Assembly: GCA_963815495.1 (NCBI GenBank)
Contig: CAWFGW010000011.1
Coordinates: 62,001-126,000, forward strand
Source: CAWFGW01 sp963815495
Lineage (GTDB): Bacteria > Bacteroidota > Bacteroidia > Cytophagales > JAAEPT01
Length of the DNA: 64,000 nucleotides
Direction of reading: 5' to 3'
Of this stretch, positions 8,362 through 16,727 are shown piece after piece (positions within the stretch are counted from its first letter, which is position 1; the number at the start of each line of letters is the position of its first letter). The notes below the pieces were generated by a model. The model ran no database searches. It saw nothing but the letters and a program-made list of their open reading frames with translations, and was not told where the DNA came from. A program made the translations under genes and the position numbers.

Positions 8362-8742
8362 GTGACAAAAATCACCGTACCTTCTGATTGTGGGAATTCA
8401 CCCAAAAAAAAATTGATTATTGATTTTAATCGTGCTTTTGGAGAAGGGGATATTTCCACATTAGCAGAAAGTTTAAGTGAACAAGTAACCTGGGATCTCA
8501 TAGGAAAAAAGACGATTACAGGCAAAGAAAAAGTGGTTGAGATAATGGAAGAAATGAAAGCTGAAGAGGTTTCTGAAGTCATCATCCACTCCATAATTAC
8601 ACACGGAAAAGAAGCTGCGGCTAATGGCGTAATGCTTATGAAAGATGGTAAACACTATGCGTTTGCTGACATCTACGAATTTACTAGTGCAGCAGGGAAT
8701 TTATTTCAAAAGATTACTTCTTATGCTATTAAAACTAACTAG
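8362..8742 (+). CDS. SnoaL/NTF2-like protein (GTG start)
   Basis: 126 aa with GTG start at 8362, six nt after the upstream stop; no in-frame ATG gives a full-length fold. The pattern LIIDFNRAFGEGDISTLAESLSEQVTWDLIGKKTITGKEKVVEIMEE is the typical N-terminal cone of SnoaL-like polyketide-cyclase/NTF2 domains, with YAFADIYEFTSAAGNLFQKITSYAI as the later strands. Such single-domain proteins bind small hydrophobic ligands or act as isomerases/hydrolases. Function here is unknown. Confidence 0.8.
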   Translation: MTKITVPSDCGNSPKKKLIIDFNRAFGEGDISTLAESLSEQVTWDLIGKKTITGKEKVVEIMEEMKAEEVSEVIIHSIITHGKEAAANGVMLMKDGKHYAFADIYEFTSAAGNLFQKITSYAIKTN

Positions 8743-8745
8743 GCG

Positions 8746-9114
8746 ATGAAAGCTAATAGTACACCAATCTCTATTGATCAATATATTGCCAGCTTCCCTG
8801 AAAACGTTCAGATAATACTTCAAGAAATCCGCTTAACGATACAAGAGGCTGCGCCAGAAGCTAAGGAGAAAATAAGCTATGCGATCCCTACATTTTACTT
8901 AAAAGGTAACTTGGTTCACTTCGCTGCTTTCAAAAACCATATCGGTTTTTACCCAGTACCCTCGGGTTTAAAAGCTTTTGAGAAAGAACTCTCTAAATAC
9001 AAACAAGGTAAAGGCTCTGTACAATTTCCTTTAACAGACCCCATGCCTCTGAAGTTGATTAGCAAAATCACCAAGTTTAGAGTGGAGGAGAATTTGAAGA
9101 AAATTAAAAAATAA
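8746..9114 (+). CDS. DUF1801 / YdhG-like protein
   Basis: 122 aa. The family pattern is clear: SIDQYIASFPENVQIILQEIRLTIQEAAPEAKEKISYAIPTFYLKGNLVHFAAFKNHIGFYPVPSGLKAFEKEL. DUF1801 proteins have a YdhG-like fold resembling frataxin, and some are iron-binding in Bacillus; the biochemical role is otherwise unknown. It lies 3 nt behind the SnoaL-like gene and 6 nt before the DUF4287 gene. Confidence 0.88.
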   Translation: MKANSTPISIDQYIASFPENVQIILQEIRLTIQEAAPEAKEKISYAIPTFYLKGNLVHFAAFKNHIGFYPVPSGLKAFEKELSKYKQGKGSVQFPLTDPMPLKLISKITKFRVEENLKKIKK

Positions 9115-9120
9115 AAGTAT

Positions 9121-9339
9121 ATGTCATTTCAAGCTTATTTAGACAACATTAAAGCCAAAACAGGAAAATCCCCTGAAGACTTTAAAAATCAACTGGAAAA
9201 AGAAGGATTACTTCAAGCCGATATGAAAGCCTCTGCTTTAGTGAATTGGTTAAAAGAAAATTATGAGTTAGGTCATGGTCATTCGATGGCAATTTGGGCT
9301 GTGTTTAAATCCGAAGGTTGGGTTAATAAAAACAATTAA
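9121..9339 (+). CDS. DUF4287-domain protein
   Basis: 72 aa, complete for this family: MSFQAYLDNIKAKTGKSPEDF at the start and LKENYELGHGHSMAIWAVFK at the end. DUF4287 is a small helical domain, often next to or fused with DUF5655-type domains and found beside DUF1801 genes as here. No function is known. Last gene of the operon; no strong hairpin terminator was seen in the following 255 nt. Confidence 0.85.
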   Translation: MSFQAYLDNIKAKTGKSPEDFKNQLEKEGLLQADMKASALVNWLKENYELGHGHSMAIWAVFKSEGWVNKNN

Positions 9340-9594
9340 AATATCATGGCAAATGGTTACCACTGACAACCTTAGCATAAGGTAAATTATTGTCAGTAAT
9401 TTACACTGGTTAAATTGAATCAAAAATTCATACTGAATTTACATCTCAAGCACTCCTAAGACTTAAAAGCATGGAGGAATGACTTCATTTATTTCGGTCT
9501 TTCCTGTCCATCATCTGTATTATTTAACCAAAATTAAATAACTTCGAAACTCAATAGGGAATATGCTGAAAGCAAATACCACAAATTATGAAAC

Positions 9595-11001
9595 ATGCTA
9601 TTTACTAGTTTTTCTTTCGTTGGATTAGTCATTTTCACACTAATAATTTATTACATTCCTCGATTACATAAGTTTCAAATTCAAACGCTTATAATTGCTA
9701 GTTTCACTTTTTATACTTGGAATAACCCTATCCTTACTTTATTATTATTTTTTTCTTGTAGCATTAATATTATAACAAGTTATTCCGTGGTTCACGGTCC
9801 AGCTTCAAGAAGAAGGCTAACGGCCACTTTAGGAGTGTTAGCAAACCTTTTTACACTTTGTTTTTTTAAATACAGTGGACTAATTGCGGTAACGTTTAAT
9901 AGTACAAATTCCATCACTCAGATATTAACGCATATACCTTTGCCTGTAGGTATTTCTTTTTTCACTTTTCAAGGAATTAGTTTAATGGTAGATGCTTTTA
10001 AAGACACAGAAGCAAATAGAAATACTCATATACCGAAGTCTTTGATTTCACACTCAAAAAGAGTTTTTCTATTTATTTCATTTTTCCCGCAATTAGTTGC
10101 TGGACCAATTGTAAAATCGCACCATTTCCTCCCTCAAATAAAAACAAAGTTATTTAGAAACATACAGTGGGAAAAATGTTTTAAAGACATTTTAATCGGA
10201 TACTTTTTAAAAATGGTTGTCGCTGACAATCTAAAAGATTACACGTTTTGGATATCTTATCCTCAATTTATCAGCAAAGATACTACCACCTTAATCATGA
10301 TGATTTTCGGCTATTCCTGCCAAATTTTCGCTGATTTTTCTGGCTATTCACTCATAGCAATTGGCATCTCCAGGCTTTTCGGTTACAACCTTATTGACAA
10401 TTTTAACTTTCCCTATATTGCTTCTTCCTTTAAAGAATTTTGGAAAAGATGGCATATTTCTCTTTCATCTTTTTTACAAGAGTATTTATACATTCCTTTA
10501 GGGGGAAATAGAAAAGGTCCGATAAGAACTTATATCAATTTAATTATCACCATGATATTAGGAGGTCTCTGGCACGGAGCCGCATGGAGCTATGCGGTTT
10601 GGGGGGGCTATCATGGTGTTTTACTTGCCGTTGAAAGATTTTTCTTGTTAAACATCCATATTAATGAAAACAATAGTCTAATTAAGGTATTAAGAATATT
10701 ATTCGTATTTACCATGGTTTCATTTGCTTGGCTATTATTTAAATTACCAGATTTTAATCATGTTATTCAGTATTTAAGCTCAATCAAAAACAATACAACA
10801 CTTCCTATAGAAGTATCAATTTGCACGCGAATATTAATATATTCCACACCTATAGTACTTTACCATTTACTTTATCTAACGAAAGAATCCACTTTCTATT
10901 TAATGTTTAAAAAAATTGAGTTCGTATACTATGGTTTAATGATTTTCCTTATTGCAACAAACAGCGGAACTTCAGGAACTTTTATTTATTTCCAATTTTA
11001 A
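9595..11001 (+). CDS. MBOAT-family O-acyltransferase (AlgI-like)
   Basis: 468 aa polytopic inner-membrane protein. Family landmarks are LPVGISFFTFQGISLMVDAF, FFPQLVAGPIVK, DFSGYSLIAIGISRLFGYNL, FKEFWKRWHISLSSFLQEYLYIPLGG and the catalytic histidine in LGGLWHGAAWSYAVWGGYHG. AlgI-type MBOAT enzymes pass acyl (usually acetyl) groups across the membrane for O-acylation of exopolysaccharides or other envelope polymers, together with a periplasmic SGNH partner. The next gene, 9 nt downstream, looks like that partner. No polysaccharide synthase lies nearby, so the acceptor is unknown. Confidence 0.93.
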   Translation: MLFTSFSFVGLVIFTLIIYYIPRLHKFQIQTLIIASFTFYTWNNPILTLLLFFSCSINIITSYSVVHGPASRRRLTATLGVLANLFTLCFFKYSGLIAVTFNSTNSITQILTHIPLPVGISFFTFQGISLMVDAFKDTEANRNTHIPKSLISHSKRVFLFISFFPQLVAGPIVKSHHFLPQIKTKLFRNIQWEKCFKDILIGYFLKMVVADNLKDYTFWISYPQFISKDTTTLIMMIFGYSCQIFADFSGYSLIAIGISRLFGYNLIDNFNFPYIASSFKEFWKRWHISLSSFLQEYLYIPLGGNRKGPIRTYINLIITMILGGLWHGAAWSYAVWGGYHGVLLAVERFFLLNIHINENNSLIKVLRILFVFTMVSFAWLLFKLPDFNHVIQYLSSIKNNTTLPIEVSICTRILIYSTPIVLYHLLYLTKESTFYLMFKKIEFVYYGLMIFLIATNSGTSGTFIYFQF

Positions 11002-11010
11002 TGCCTTGTC

Positions 11011-11880
11011 ATGATTAAAAAGAGTATTATTTTTTTCGTGATCCTTTTTTCTTTATGGTCTGTCTATCTTAGTAGACAAACAAACTTTAGTTATACAGAG
11101 CATCTATGGCAAAGAAATCTATCCAAAATCGAACATTTTCAATTTGACAAAACGTTGCATAAAGACCGAATCATCATTGGTACTTCTTTATCTAAAAAAA
11201 TTCACACAGATAGCATTCATGATATTTATAATTTAGCTCTAAGTGGTCAAAGCATATTAGATGGATTAGAACTCTTAAAATACAGCAAGGTTCTTCCGAA
11301 AGAAGTGTTAATTGAAACTAACTTACTACTCTTGAAAAAAGATAAAGACTTTTTAAATTTAGTTAAATCTCCAACCTCCTATTTTTTGAAAAAGCATTTT
11401 TTAGCACTTAGAACTGACAAACATCCATTAGCATTAGTAGGTAACGAATATTTAATTCCTTCACTAACTAATGTAGTAGATAATGAAGAGACGCAAGAAG
11501 TAGTACCTAAAGATTCATTTTTTCAGCAAATCATAGCACTTAGAACAAAAAGATCCAATAGACCAGTTGCACCTAGTCTTATGAAAAAAAGGATTAATGC
11601 TTTAAAAGATTATATAACCTATTTACAAAAAAACAATGTAAAAGTGATTTTTTTTGAAATGCCTATTAACCCAAATCTTATAAATCTTTATAGGCCTACA
11701 ATAACACGAAAAGAGATTAAAAAAGCGTTTCCAGACATACAATATATTGATTACCCAGATGATGTTAATAGCTATAAAACTACAGATGGAGTTCACCTAA
11801 CAAACCAGGAATCAATCCGCTATTCGAAATATTTTCATCAAATGCTCGAACGTGATGATTCTTCTAAGGAATCAAAATGA
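11011..11880 (+). CDS. SGNH-hydrolase-like partner of the MBOAT enzyme
   Basis: 289 aa with an N-terminal hydrophobic anchor (residues 2-20), then a periplasmic domain. SGNH blocks are recognisable: block I as IIGTSLSKKI (Ser nucleophile in GTSLS), block II NLALSGQS, and the C-terminal DGVHLT carrying the Asp-x-x-His pair. This resembles AlgX/AlgJ/DltD-like partners that complete O-acyl transfer in the periplasm. It lies between the MBOAT gene and a metallo-hydrolase gene with which it overlaps by 4 nt (ATGA), so the three are one operon. Confidence 0.7.
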   Translation: MIKKSIIFFVILFSLWSVYLSRQTNFSYTEHLWQRNLSKIEHFQFDKTLHKDRIIIGTSLSKKIHTDSIHDIYNLALSGQSILDGLELLKYSKVLPKEVLIETNLLLLKKDKDFLNLVKSPTSYFLKKHFLALRTDKHPLALVGNEYLIPSLTNVVDNEETQEVVPKDSFFQQIIALRTKRSNRPVAPSLMKKRINALKDYITYLQKNNVKVIFFEMPINPNLINLYRPTITRKEIKKAFPDIQYIDYPDDVNSYKTTDGVHLTNQESIRYSKYFHQMLERDDSSKESK

Positions 11881-12998
11881 GAAAAACACTCAAAAATTCT
11901 ATGATAATATTCATCTCCGTTTTTCTACTAATAGTAGTTCTGGTTTATCTGTTTCTACAACAAGATCAATTTGGTAGACAACCAAGTGGAGAACGTTTAG
12001 AACGAATAAAAAATTCACCTAACTACCGAGATGGTGCTTTTCAAAACCAACATCATACTCCTGATTTATCGGAAGACGCTACTTATTTCAGTGTGTTGAA
12101 AGAGTTTTTCTTTACTAAAAAAGAACGCCAAAAACCTGTTGATAGCATTCCATCAATGAAAACGAATCTACTTACCTTACAACAAGATGAAAACATATTG
12201 GTCTGGTTTGGACATTCTTCTTATTTCATGCAGATTGATGGTAAAACCCTCCTAGTTGACCCCGTATTCAGCGGATCAGCTTCGCCAATCTCATTTACCA
12301 CACCTGCTTTTAAAGGCACGGATGTATATGATGTACAAGACTTCCCCGCCATTGATTATCTCTTTATTTCGCATGATCATTGGGACCATTTGGACTATAA
12401 AACAATTTTAAAGCTAAAGTCCATAGTGAAGAACATCATCACTGGATTAGGCACTGGCGAACATTTTGAAGCTTGGGGCTTTGATAAAAGTAGCATAATA
12501 GAAGAAGATTGGAATACGAAAATTCAACTTGACAGCGGATTTGTGGTTACTACAGCCCCAGCAAGACACTTTTCTGGTAGAGGGTTCAAACGCAATCAAT
12601 CCCTGTGGACTTCTTTTGTATTGCAAACACCTTCTCTCAACATATATTTAGGTGGCGATAGCGGCTATGATACCCACTTTGCTGAAATCGGAAAACAACA
12701 CGGTCCCTTTGATCTTGCTATCCTTGAAAATGGCCAATACAATACCAGCTGGAAATACATCCACATGATGCCTGAAGAAGTGGTAAAAGCTACGCAGGAT
12801 TTAAGAGCAACCCGTTTATTCCCTGTACACTCTTCAAAATTTTCACTTGCTCTTCACGCGTGGGACGAGCCTTTGAAAAGAATTACAAAAGCCGCAAATA
12901 AAAATAGAGTACCGCTCGTAACTCCTATGATTGGGGAGAAAGTCAATTTAAAAGACACGACCCAAACATTCTCCGCTTGGTGGACCGAAGTAAATTGA
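11877..12998 (+). CDS. Membrane-anchored metallo-beta-lactamase-fold hydrolase (NAPE-PLD/UlaG-like)
   Basis: 373 aa. Residues 8-28 form an N-terminal membrane anchor. The body has the MBL metal motif SHDHWDHLD, a preceding VWFGHSSYFMQIDGKTLLVDPVFSG strand typical of NAPE-PLD/UlaG-like members, a later GGDSGYDTHF, and a C-terminal PVHSSKFSLALHAWDEP histidine segment. Related enzymes hydrolyse phosphodiesters of N-acyl lipids or lactones; the substrate here is not known. ATGA overlap with the SGNH-like gene implies translational coupling. Confidence 0.88.
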   Translation: MRKTLKNSMIIFISVFLLIVVLVYLFLQQDQFGRQPSGERLERIKNSPNYRDGAFQNQHHTPDLSEDATYFSVLKEFFFTKKERQKPVDSIPSMKTNLLTLQQDENILVWFGHSSYFMQIDGKTLLVDPVFSGSASPISFTTPAFKGTDVYDVQDFPAIDYLFISHDHWDHLDYKTILKLKSIVKNIITGLGTGEHFEAWGFDKSSIIEEDWNTKIQLDSGFVVTTAPARHFSGRGFKRNQSLWTSFVLQTPSLNIYLGGDSGYDTHFAEIGKQHGPFDLAILENGQYNTSWKYIHMMPEEVVKATQDLRATRLFPVHSSKFSLALHAWDEPLKRITKAANKNRVPLVTPMIGEKVNLKDTTQTFSAWWTEVN

Positions 12999-13054
12999 TT
13001 GAATTTTCCAGTTGTTAACTTATCGTTTTAAATTGCTTTATATTAAAACCATAT

Positions 13055-13633
13055 ATGAATAACACAAACTACTCGATCATCTATCGCATCATGCATTGGT
13101 CTATCGCTATATGCCTGTTTTTATTACTCATTACTATATTTTTACGCTTAGGCTGGATGAATAAAGGTGAGATGGCTACTATTATTGAAAATTCAGCAAC
13201 TAAAAACCACCCGTCCTTTACTTCTGGTGAAGCAAGTGCTATTGCAAAAAGCATTCGTAACCCGATGTGGATTTGGCATATTTATATTGGATATGTGTTA
13301 GTAGGTTTGTTCAGCATTCGTTTTTTACTTCCTCTATTTGGGAAAATGAAGTACAAAAATCCCTTAAAAAAAGACTTATCTTTTAAACAACGTTTTCAAT
13401 CGTGGATGTATTTGGTGTTTTATGTGTGTATCGCCATTTCACTTATCACTGGTTTGTTTTTAGAGTTTGGACCAGAAAGTTTAGAACATACCATGGAAGA
13501 CATCCATGTACTGTCTATTTATTACTTAATCACTTACATTCTGTTACATATTGGTGGGGTACTTATCGCGGAACTCACTGATGATCAAGGATTAGTTTCT
13601 AGAATAATTAGTGGCGAAAAAAAAGAGATTTAA
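13055..13633 (+). CDS. Cytochrome b561 / hydrogenase-b-type membrane protein
   Basis: 192 aa with four transmembrane helices (about 12-30, 73-95, 117-137, 150-172). Histidines at helix ends fit haem b ligation: MHW near residue 14, WHIYIGYVLVG near 73, HVLSIYYLITYILLHIGGVL near the last helix. It belongs to the cytochrome b561/Ni-Fe-hydrogenase b subunit superfamily and probably shuttles electrons in the membrane. It ends convergently with the MATE gene, with a 4-nt overlap of the two stop regions. The redox partner is not evident. Confidence 0.82.
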   Translation: MNNTNYSIIYRIMHWSIAICLFLLLITIFLRLGWMNKGEMATIIENSATKNHPSFTSGEASAIAKSIRNPMWIWHIYIGYVLVGLFSIRFLLPLFGKMKYKNPLKKDLSFKQRFQSWMYLVFYVCIAISLITGLFLEFGPESLEHTMEDIHVLSIYYLITYILLHIGGVLIAELTDDQGLVSRIISGEKKEI

Positions 13634-14985
13634 TCCCTCTTTATTTGATCAGTATAAACTAATTTTTTCACTCTAAAGTAAAGCAATAAGGCCAAAACCG
13701 TAAGCCCTAGGGTTAACCCAAACCAAAACCCCTGGATCCCAAAACCTAACTTAATGGACAACAAATAGCCTATCGGAACGCCAAACACCCAATAAGCAAT
13801 TACAGAAAACAAGGTTGGAATTTTGACATCTTTTATTCCACGAAGCACCCCATGTCCCGCCACTTGTAGTCCGTCCGACAACTGAAAAATGGCCGCAATA
13901 ATAAGTAACGATGAAGCGGTTTCTATAATTTCTACTTCAGTATCTTTAACAAAAAACAAGGGCACCAAATCTCTTGAAAAGAAAAGGCACAAGGCCGTGA
14001 AGCCCATAAAGGCTATAATCATCAAAAAAGCCGTAGTGCTTACTTCTTTCAAAGCGGATTGATCATTTAACGCGGCTGCTTCACCTACTTTTACCGTTGC
14101 TGCAGCGCCTATGCCTGTAGAAATTAAATAAGTGGTTGCGGCAATGGTAATAGCTATTTGATGTGCTGCCAAAGCAGTTGTGCCTAACCAACCAATCATA
14201 ATTGCGGAAAAGGCAAAGGCTGTCACTTCCATGGCAAATTGCATCGAAATGGGGAAACTTACTTTGGCTAGCTTTTTAATTGTAGCAAATGAGTACCGCA
14301 CAAACGGATTGTTCCACAAACATTTTCTATAAAGCGGATTATTTAGAATATAAATTAACGAAAACACCACTAAACTACTCCGGGCAATCAAGGTAGCAAT
14401 ACCAGCTCCAACGATCCCCATGGGCTCAAAACCCAACTTTCCGTAGATTAATATATAATTAAGAATAATATTTAACCCATTACTCGCAAAGCTAATGATC
14501 ATCGCTGGCTTGGTAAACGACAACCCTTCGGTAGTTTGCTTAAAGAGATTTGAAAAAATAACTGGAACCATCGAGAAGCAAAGCAAAAAATAATATGGTT
14601 TCGCTAATGTTACCACTTTTTCGGGCTGGTTCATGTTATCCAAAAATAAACCACTGGAAAGACCAATAAGTAGCAAGGCTATTCCTAAAATGCTAAACAG
14701 AATTAGCCCGTTGGAGGTCGTTGTTTTTAATTCCTCATCTTCCTTTTTCACATGCGCAAAAGTCACAAAGGGTGTAATTCCCATTGAAAACCCAATGTTA
14801 AAAACTAATAAAGGAATAAACACATTGAAAGCAAAGGTTGCACCAGCTAAGTGGTCAGCATTATAATTCCCTAACATGACGGTGTCCGCAATGTTGGTCA
14901 TCACATGACTTACCTGACCCAAACTTACTGGATATGCCAAGAGGAAAAGTTCTTTGGCATATCGCAGCCTGTTGGTTTGTTTCAT
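13630..14985 (-). CDS. MATE-family multidrug/Na+ efflux transporter (NorM-like)
   Basis: 451 aa, twelve predicted membrane helices in two MatE halves. Recognisable parts are the N-terminal LFLLAYPVSLGQVSHVMTNIADTVMLG, repeated in the second half as ISMQFAMEVTAFAFSAIMIGWLGTTALAAHQIA. These pumps export cationic drugs or metabolites in exchange for Na+ or H+. Starts 25 nt after the MoxR stop on the same strand, so it may be co-transcribed with the ATPase. Confidence 0.93.
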   Translation of the reverse strand: MKQTNRLRYAKELFLLAYPVSLGQVSHVMTNIADTVMLGNYNADHLAGATFAFNVFIPLLVFNIGFSMGITPFVTFAHVKKEDEELKTTTSNGLILFSILGIALLLIGLSSGLFLDNMNQPEKVVTLAKPYYFLLCFSMVPVIFSNLFKQTTEGLSFTKPAMIISFASNGLNIILNYILIYGKLGFEPMGIVGAGIATLIARSSLVVFSLIYILNNPLYRKCLWNNPFVRYSFATIKKLAKVSFPISMQFAMEVTAFAFSAIMIGWLGTTALAAHQIAITIAATTYLISTGIGAAATVKVGEAAALNDQSALKEVSTTAFLMIIAFMGFTALCLFFSRDLVPLFFVKDTEVEIIETASSLLIIAAIFQLSDGLQVAGHGVLRGIKDVKIPTLFSVIAYWVFGVPIGYLLSIKLGFGIQGFWFGLTLGLTVLALLLYFRVKKLVYTDQIKRD

Positions 14986-15010
14986 AGAGCACTCCGCAGA
15001 GCTGGTGGAA

Positions 15011-16003
15011 TTAATTAGAAATGGAAACGGCCTTTAAAATTGCTGCCACAATCTCTTTAGTAGTTATTCCATCTGCCTCTGCTTCATAGTTTAAAATGAT
15101 TCGGTGCCCCAGCACATCATAAGCAATCTCTTTAATATCTTCGGGTAACACGTAATTTCTACCATCCATAAAAGCCAATGCCTTAGCTCCTAAATTTAAG
15201 CCGATGCTTGCGCGGGGAGAAACACCAAACTGAATGTAATCTGCTTCTTTTTTTAAGCCGTAGTCTTTTGGCGTTCGGGTTGCAAAAATTAACTCAATGA
15301 TGTACTTCTCTAATGATTCAGAGATTTCTACCGAATTCACTGCTTGTCGGACTGCAAAGATATCTTCTACCGAAAGAACTTGTTCAGCTTTCGCTGCGAA
15401 ATTCATATTAGCCATTCTACGCATCACCTCAAGCTCTGCCTCTTTACCTGGGTAATCCACCGTTACTTTCATCATAAAACGGTCAACTTGTGCTTCGGGT
15501 AAGGGATAGGTTCCTTCCTGATCCACCGGATTTTGAGTTGCCAACACTAAAAATGGTCGGTCCAGCGGGTACGTTGTTTCACCAATAGTTACTTGTTTTT
15601 CTTGCATACATTCGAGCAATGCTGCTTGTACTTTGGCTGGTGATCTGTTTACCTCATCAGCTAAAATGATGTTGGCGAAGATAGGCCCTTTTTTTACTTC
15701 AAATTCCGCTTTCTTTTGATTATAGATCATGGTTCCAACTAAATCGGCTGGAAGCAAGTCTGGGGTAAACTGGATACGTTTAAAATTCAAATCCAATACC
15801 TTGGAAAGTGTATTCACCGTTAAAGTTTTTGCTAACCCTGGTACACCTTCTAACAAAATGTGTCCGTTCGTAAACAAACCAATTAACAAACGGTTGATCA
15901 TATATTGTTGACCAACAACGACTTTCTCAACTTCTTTTTTGACAAGGGCAATTTTATCCTGCAACTGAGTTGAATGTTCTATTTGTGCTACTGCTTCTTC
16001 CAT
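15011..16003 (-). CDS. MoxR-family AAA+ ATPase
   Basis: 330 aa, full-length AAA_3 ATPase: Walker A GVPGLAKT, Walker B ILADEVNR, sensor 1 VLATQNPVDQEGTYPLPEAQVDRFM, and a C-terminal lid with GVSPRASIGL. MoxR ATPases act as chaperones for assembly or activation of protein complexes, normally with DUF58 and VWA partners. None of these lies next to it here: downstream is a MATE pump, upstream a sigma-factor terminator. It is therefore a stand-alone MoxR. Confidence 0.93.
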   Translation of the reverse strand: MEEAVAQIEHSTQLQDKIALVKKEVEKVVVGQQYMINRLLIGLFTNGHILLEGVPGLAKTLTVNTLSKVLDLNFKRIQFTPDLLPADLVGTMIYNQKKAEFEVKKGPIFANIILADEVNRSPAKVQAALLECMQEKQVTIGETTYPLDRPFLVLATQNPVDQEGTYPLPEAQVDRFMMKVTVDYPGKEAELEVMRRMANMNFAAKAEQVLSVEDIFAVRQAVNSVEISESLEKYIIELIFATRTPKDYGLKKEADYIQFGVSPRASIGLNLGAKALAFMDGRNYVLPEDIKEIAYDVLGHRIILNYEAEADGITTKEIVAAILKAVSISN

Positions 16004-16045
16004 AGTTCTTAGGTTTATTGCTTTATTCTCAGTTTCAAATTTAAC

Positions 16046-16079
16046 AAAAAAAAAGGCCTTAAAAACTAATTTAAGACCT
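16046..16079 (-). terminator. Terminator of the ECF sigma gene
   Basis: On the minus strand, arms 16070-16078 and 16055-16063 pair (nine bp with one G-U) around a short loop and are followed by nine Ts (complement of 16046-16054). It separates the sigma gene from moxR. Confidence 0.75.
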
Positions 16080-16107
16080 GATGACTACAAGAATTTGATT
16101 AAACCAA

Positions 16108-16629
16108 CTACGCTACGTGTTTCAACGGCAATTTAAAGGACAATCTGTCTGTTAGAATCTCACGTGCCTTAAAGATTTTATGCTTTACCGTACCCATCGG
16201 GATTCCTAATTCTTCCGCTATTTCCTTATATTTAAAACCATTTAAATATTTTTTTAATGGTGTTTTAAGTTCATCAGCTAACTTTTCAATTTGCTCATAC
16301 AACTCATTCATTCGCGTATACATCTCTGGGCTCTCGTAGGACTGCTGATTAAATACGGACTTTCGCATCAAATCTGACTTTGCAGCCTTATAATTCATCA
16401 AGCGTACGTTTCTGTGGTACTGGTTGATATAGGTGTTTGACATAATCGTACACAACCAACCCCGTAAATTAGTGTCGTGCTTGTATTTATCTTTATAAAC
16501 AATGGCTTTGGTAAATGTTTCCTGCACCAAGTCCTTTCGATCTTCAAAATCAAGTGAAAAACGAGAAGAATAGCTCATTAGCGTTTTCTGATGCTCCATT
16601 ATTGCGGTTGTAAATTCTCTTGTAGTCAT
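16108..16629 (-). CDS. ECF-type RNA polymerase sigma factor
   Basis: 173 aa with sigma region 2 (LVQETFTKAIVYKDKYKHDTNLRGWLCTIMSNTYINQYHR) and region 4 (FKYKEIAEELGIPMGTVKHKIFKAREIL). No anti-sigma gene is adjacent. It lies directly downstream of the CarH-like MerR gene on the same strand and has a near-perfect 14-bp inverted repeat just upstream of its ATG. MerR(B12)-sigma pairs of this type are found with carotenoid genes in flavobacteria, so it probably drives light-responsive genes, including perhaps the crt cluster at 31.9-35.7 kb (inference). Confidence 0.93.
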   Translation of the reverse strand: MTTREFTTAIMEHQKTLMSYSSRFSLDFEDRKDLVQETFTKAIVYKDKYKHDTNLRGWLCTIMSNTYINQYHRNVRLMNYKAAKSDLMRKSVFNQQSYESPEMYTRMNELYEQIEKLADELKTPLKKYLNGFKYKEIAEELGIPMGTVKHKIFKAREILTDRLSFKLPLKHVA

Positions 16630-16639
16630 AACAGTTTTT

Positions 16640-16679
16640 CTTTTTGTTTAACTTATTGTAATAATAGTTAAACAAAAAG
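16640..16679 (-). promoter_or_regulatory. Inverted repeat upstream of the sigma gene, candidate CarH operator
   Basis: Perfect 14-nt arms (16640-16653 and 16666-16679, each containing TTGTTTAAC or its complement) flank a 12-nt spacer. It lies 11-50 nt upstream of the sigma ATG. It could alternatively terminate the merR transcript, since its minus-strand copy ends in a T-poor tail only. Similar half-sites precede merR and crtI. Confidence 0.5.
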
Positions 16680-16727
16680 AATGTTACAACATTTTGTTTA
16701 TTCATTTTTAAAAAAAGTTAGACACAA

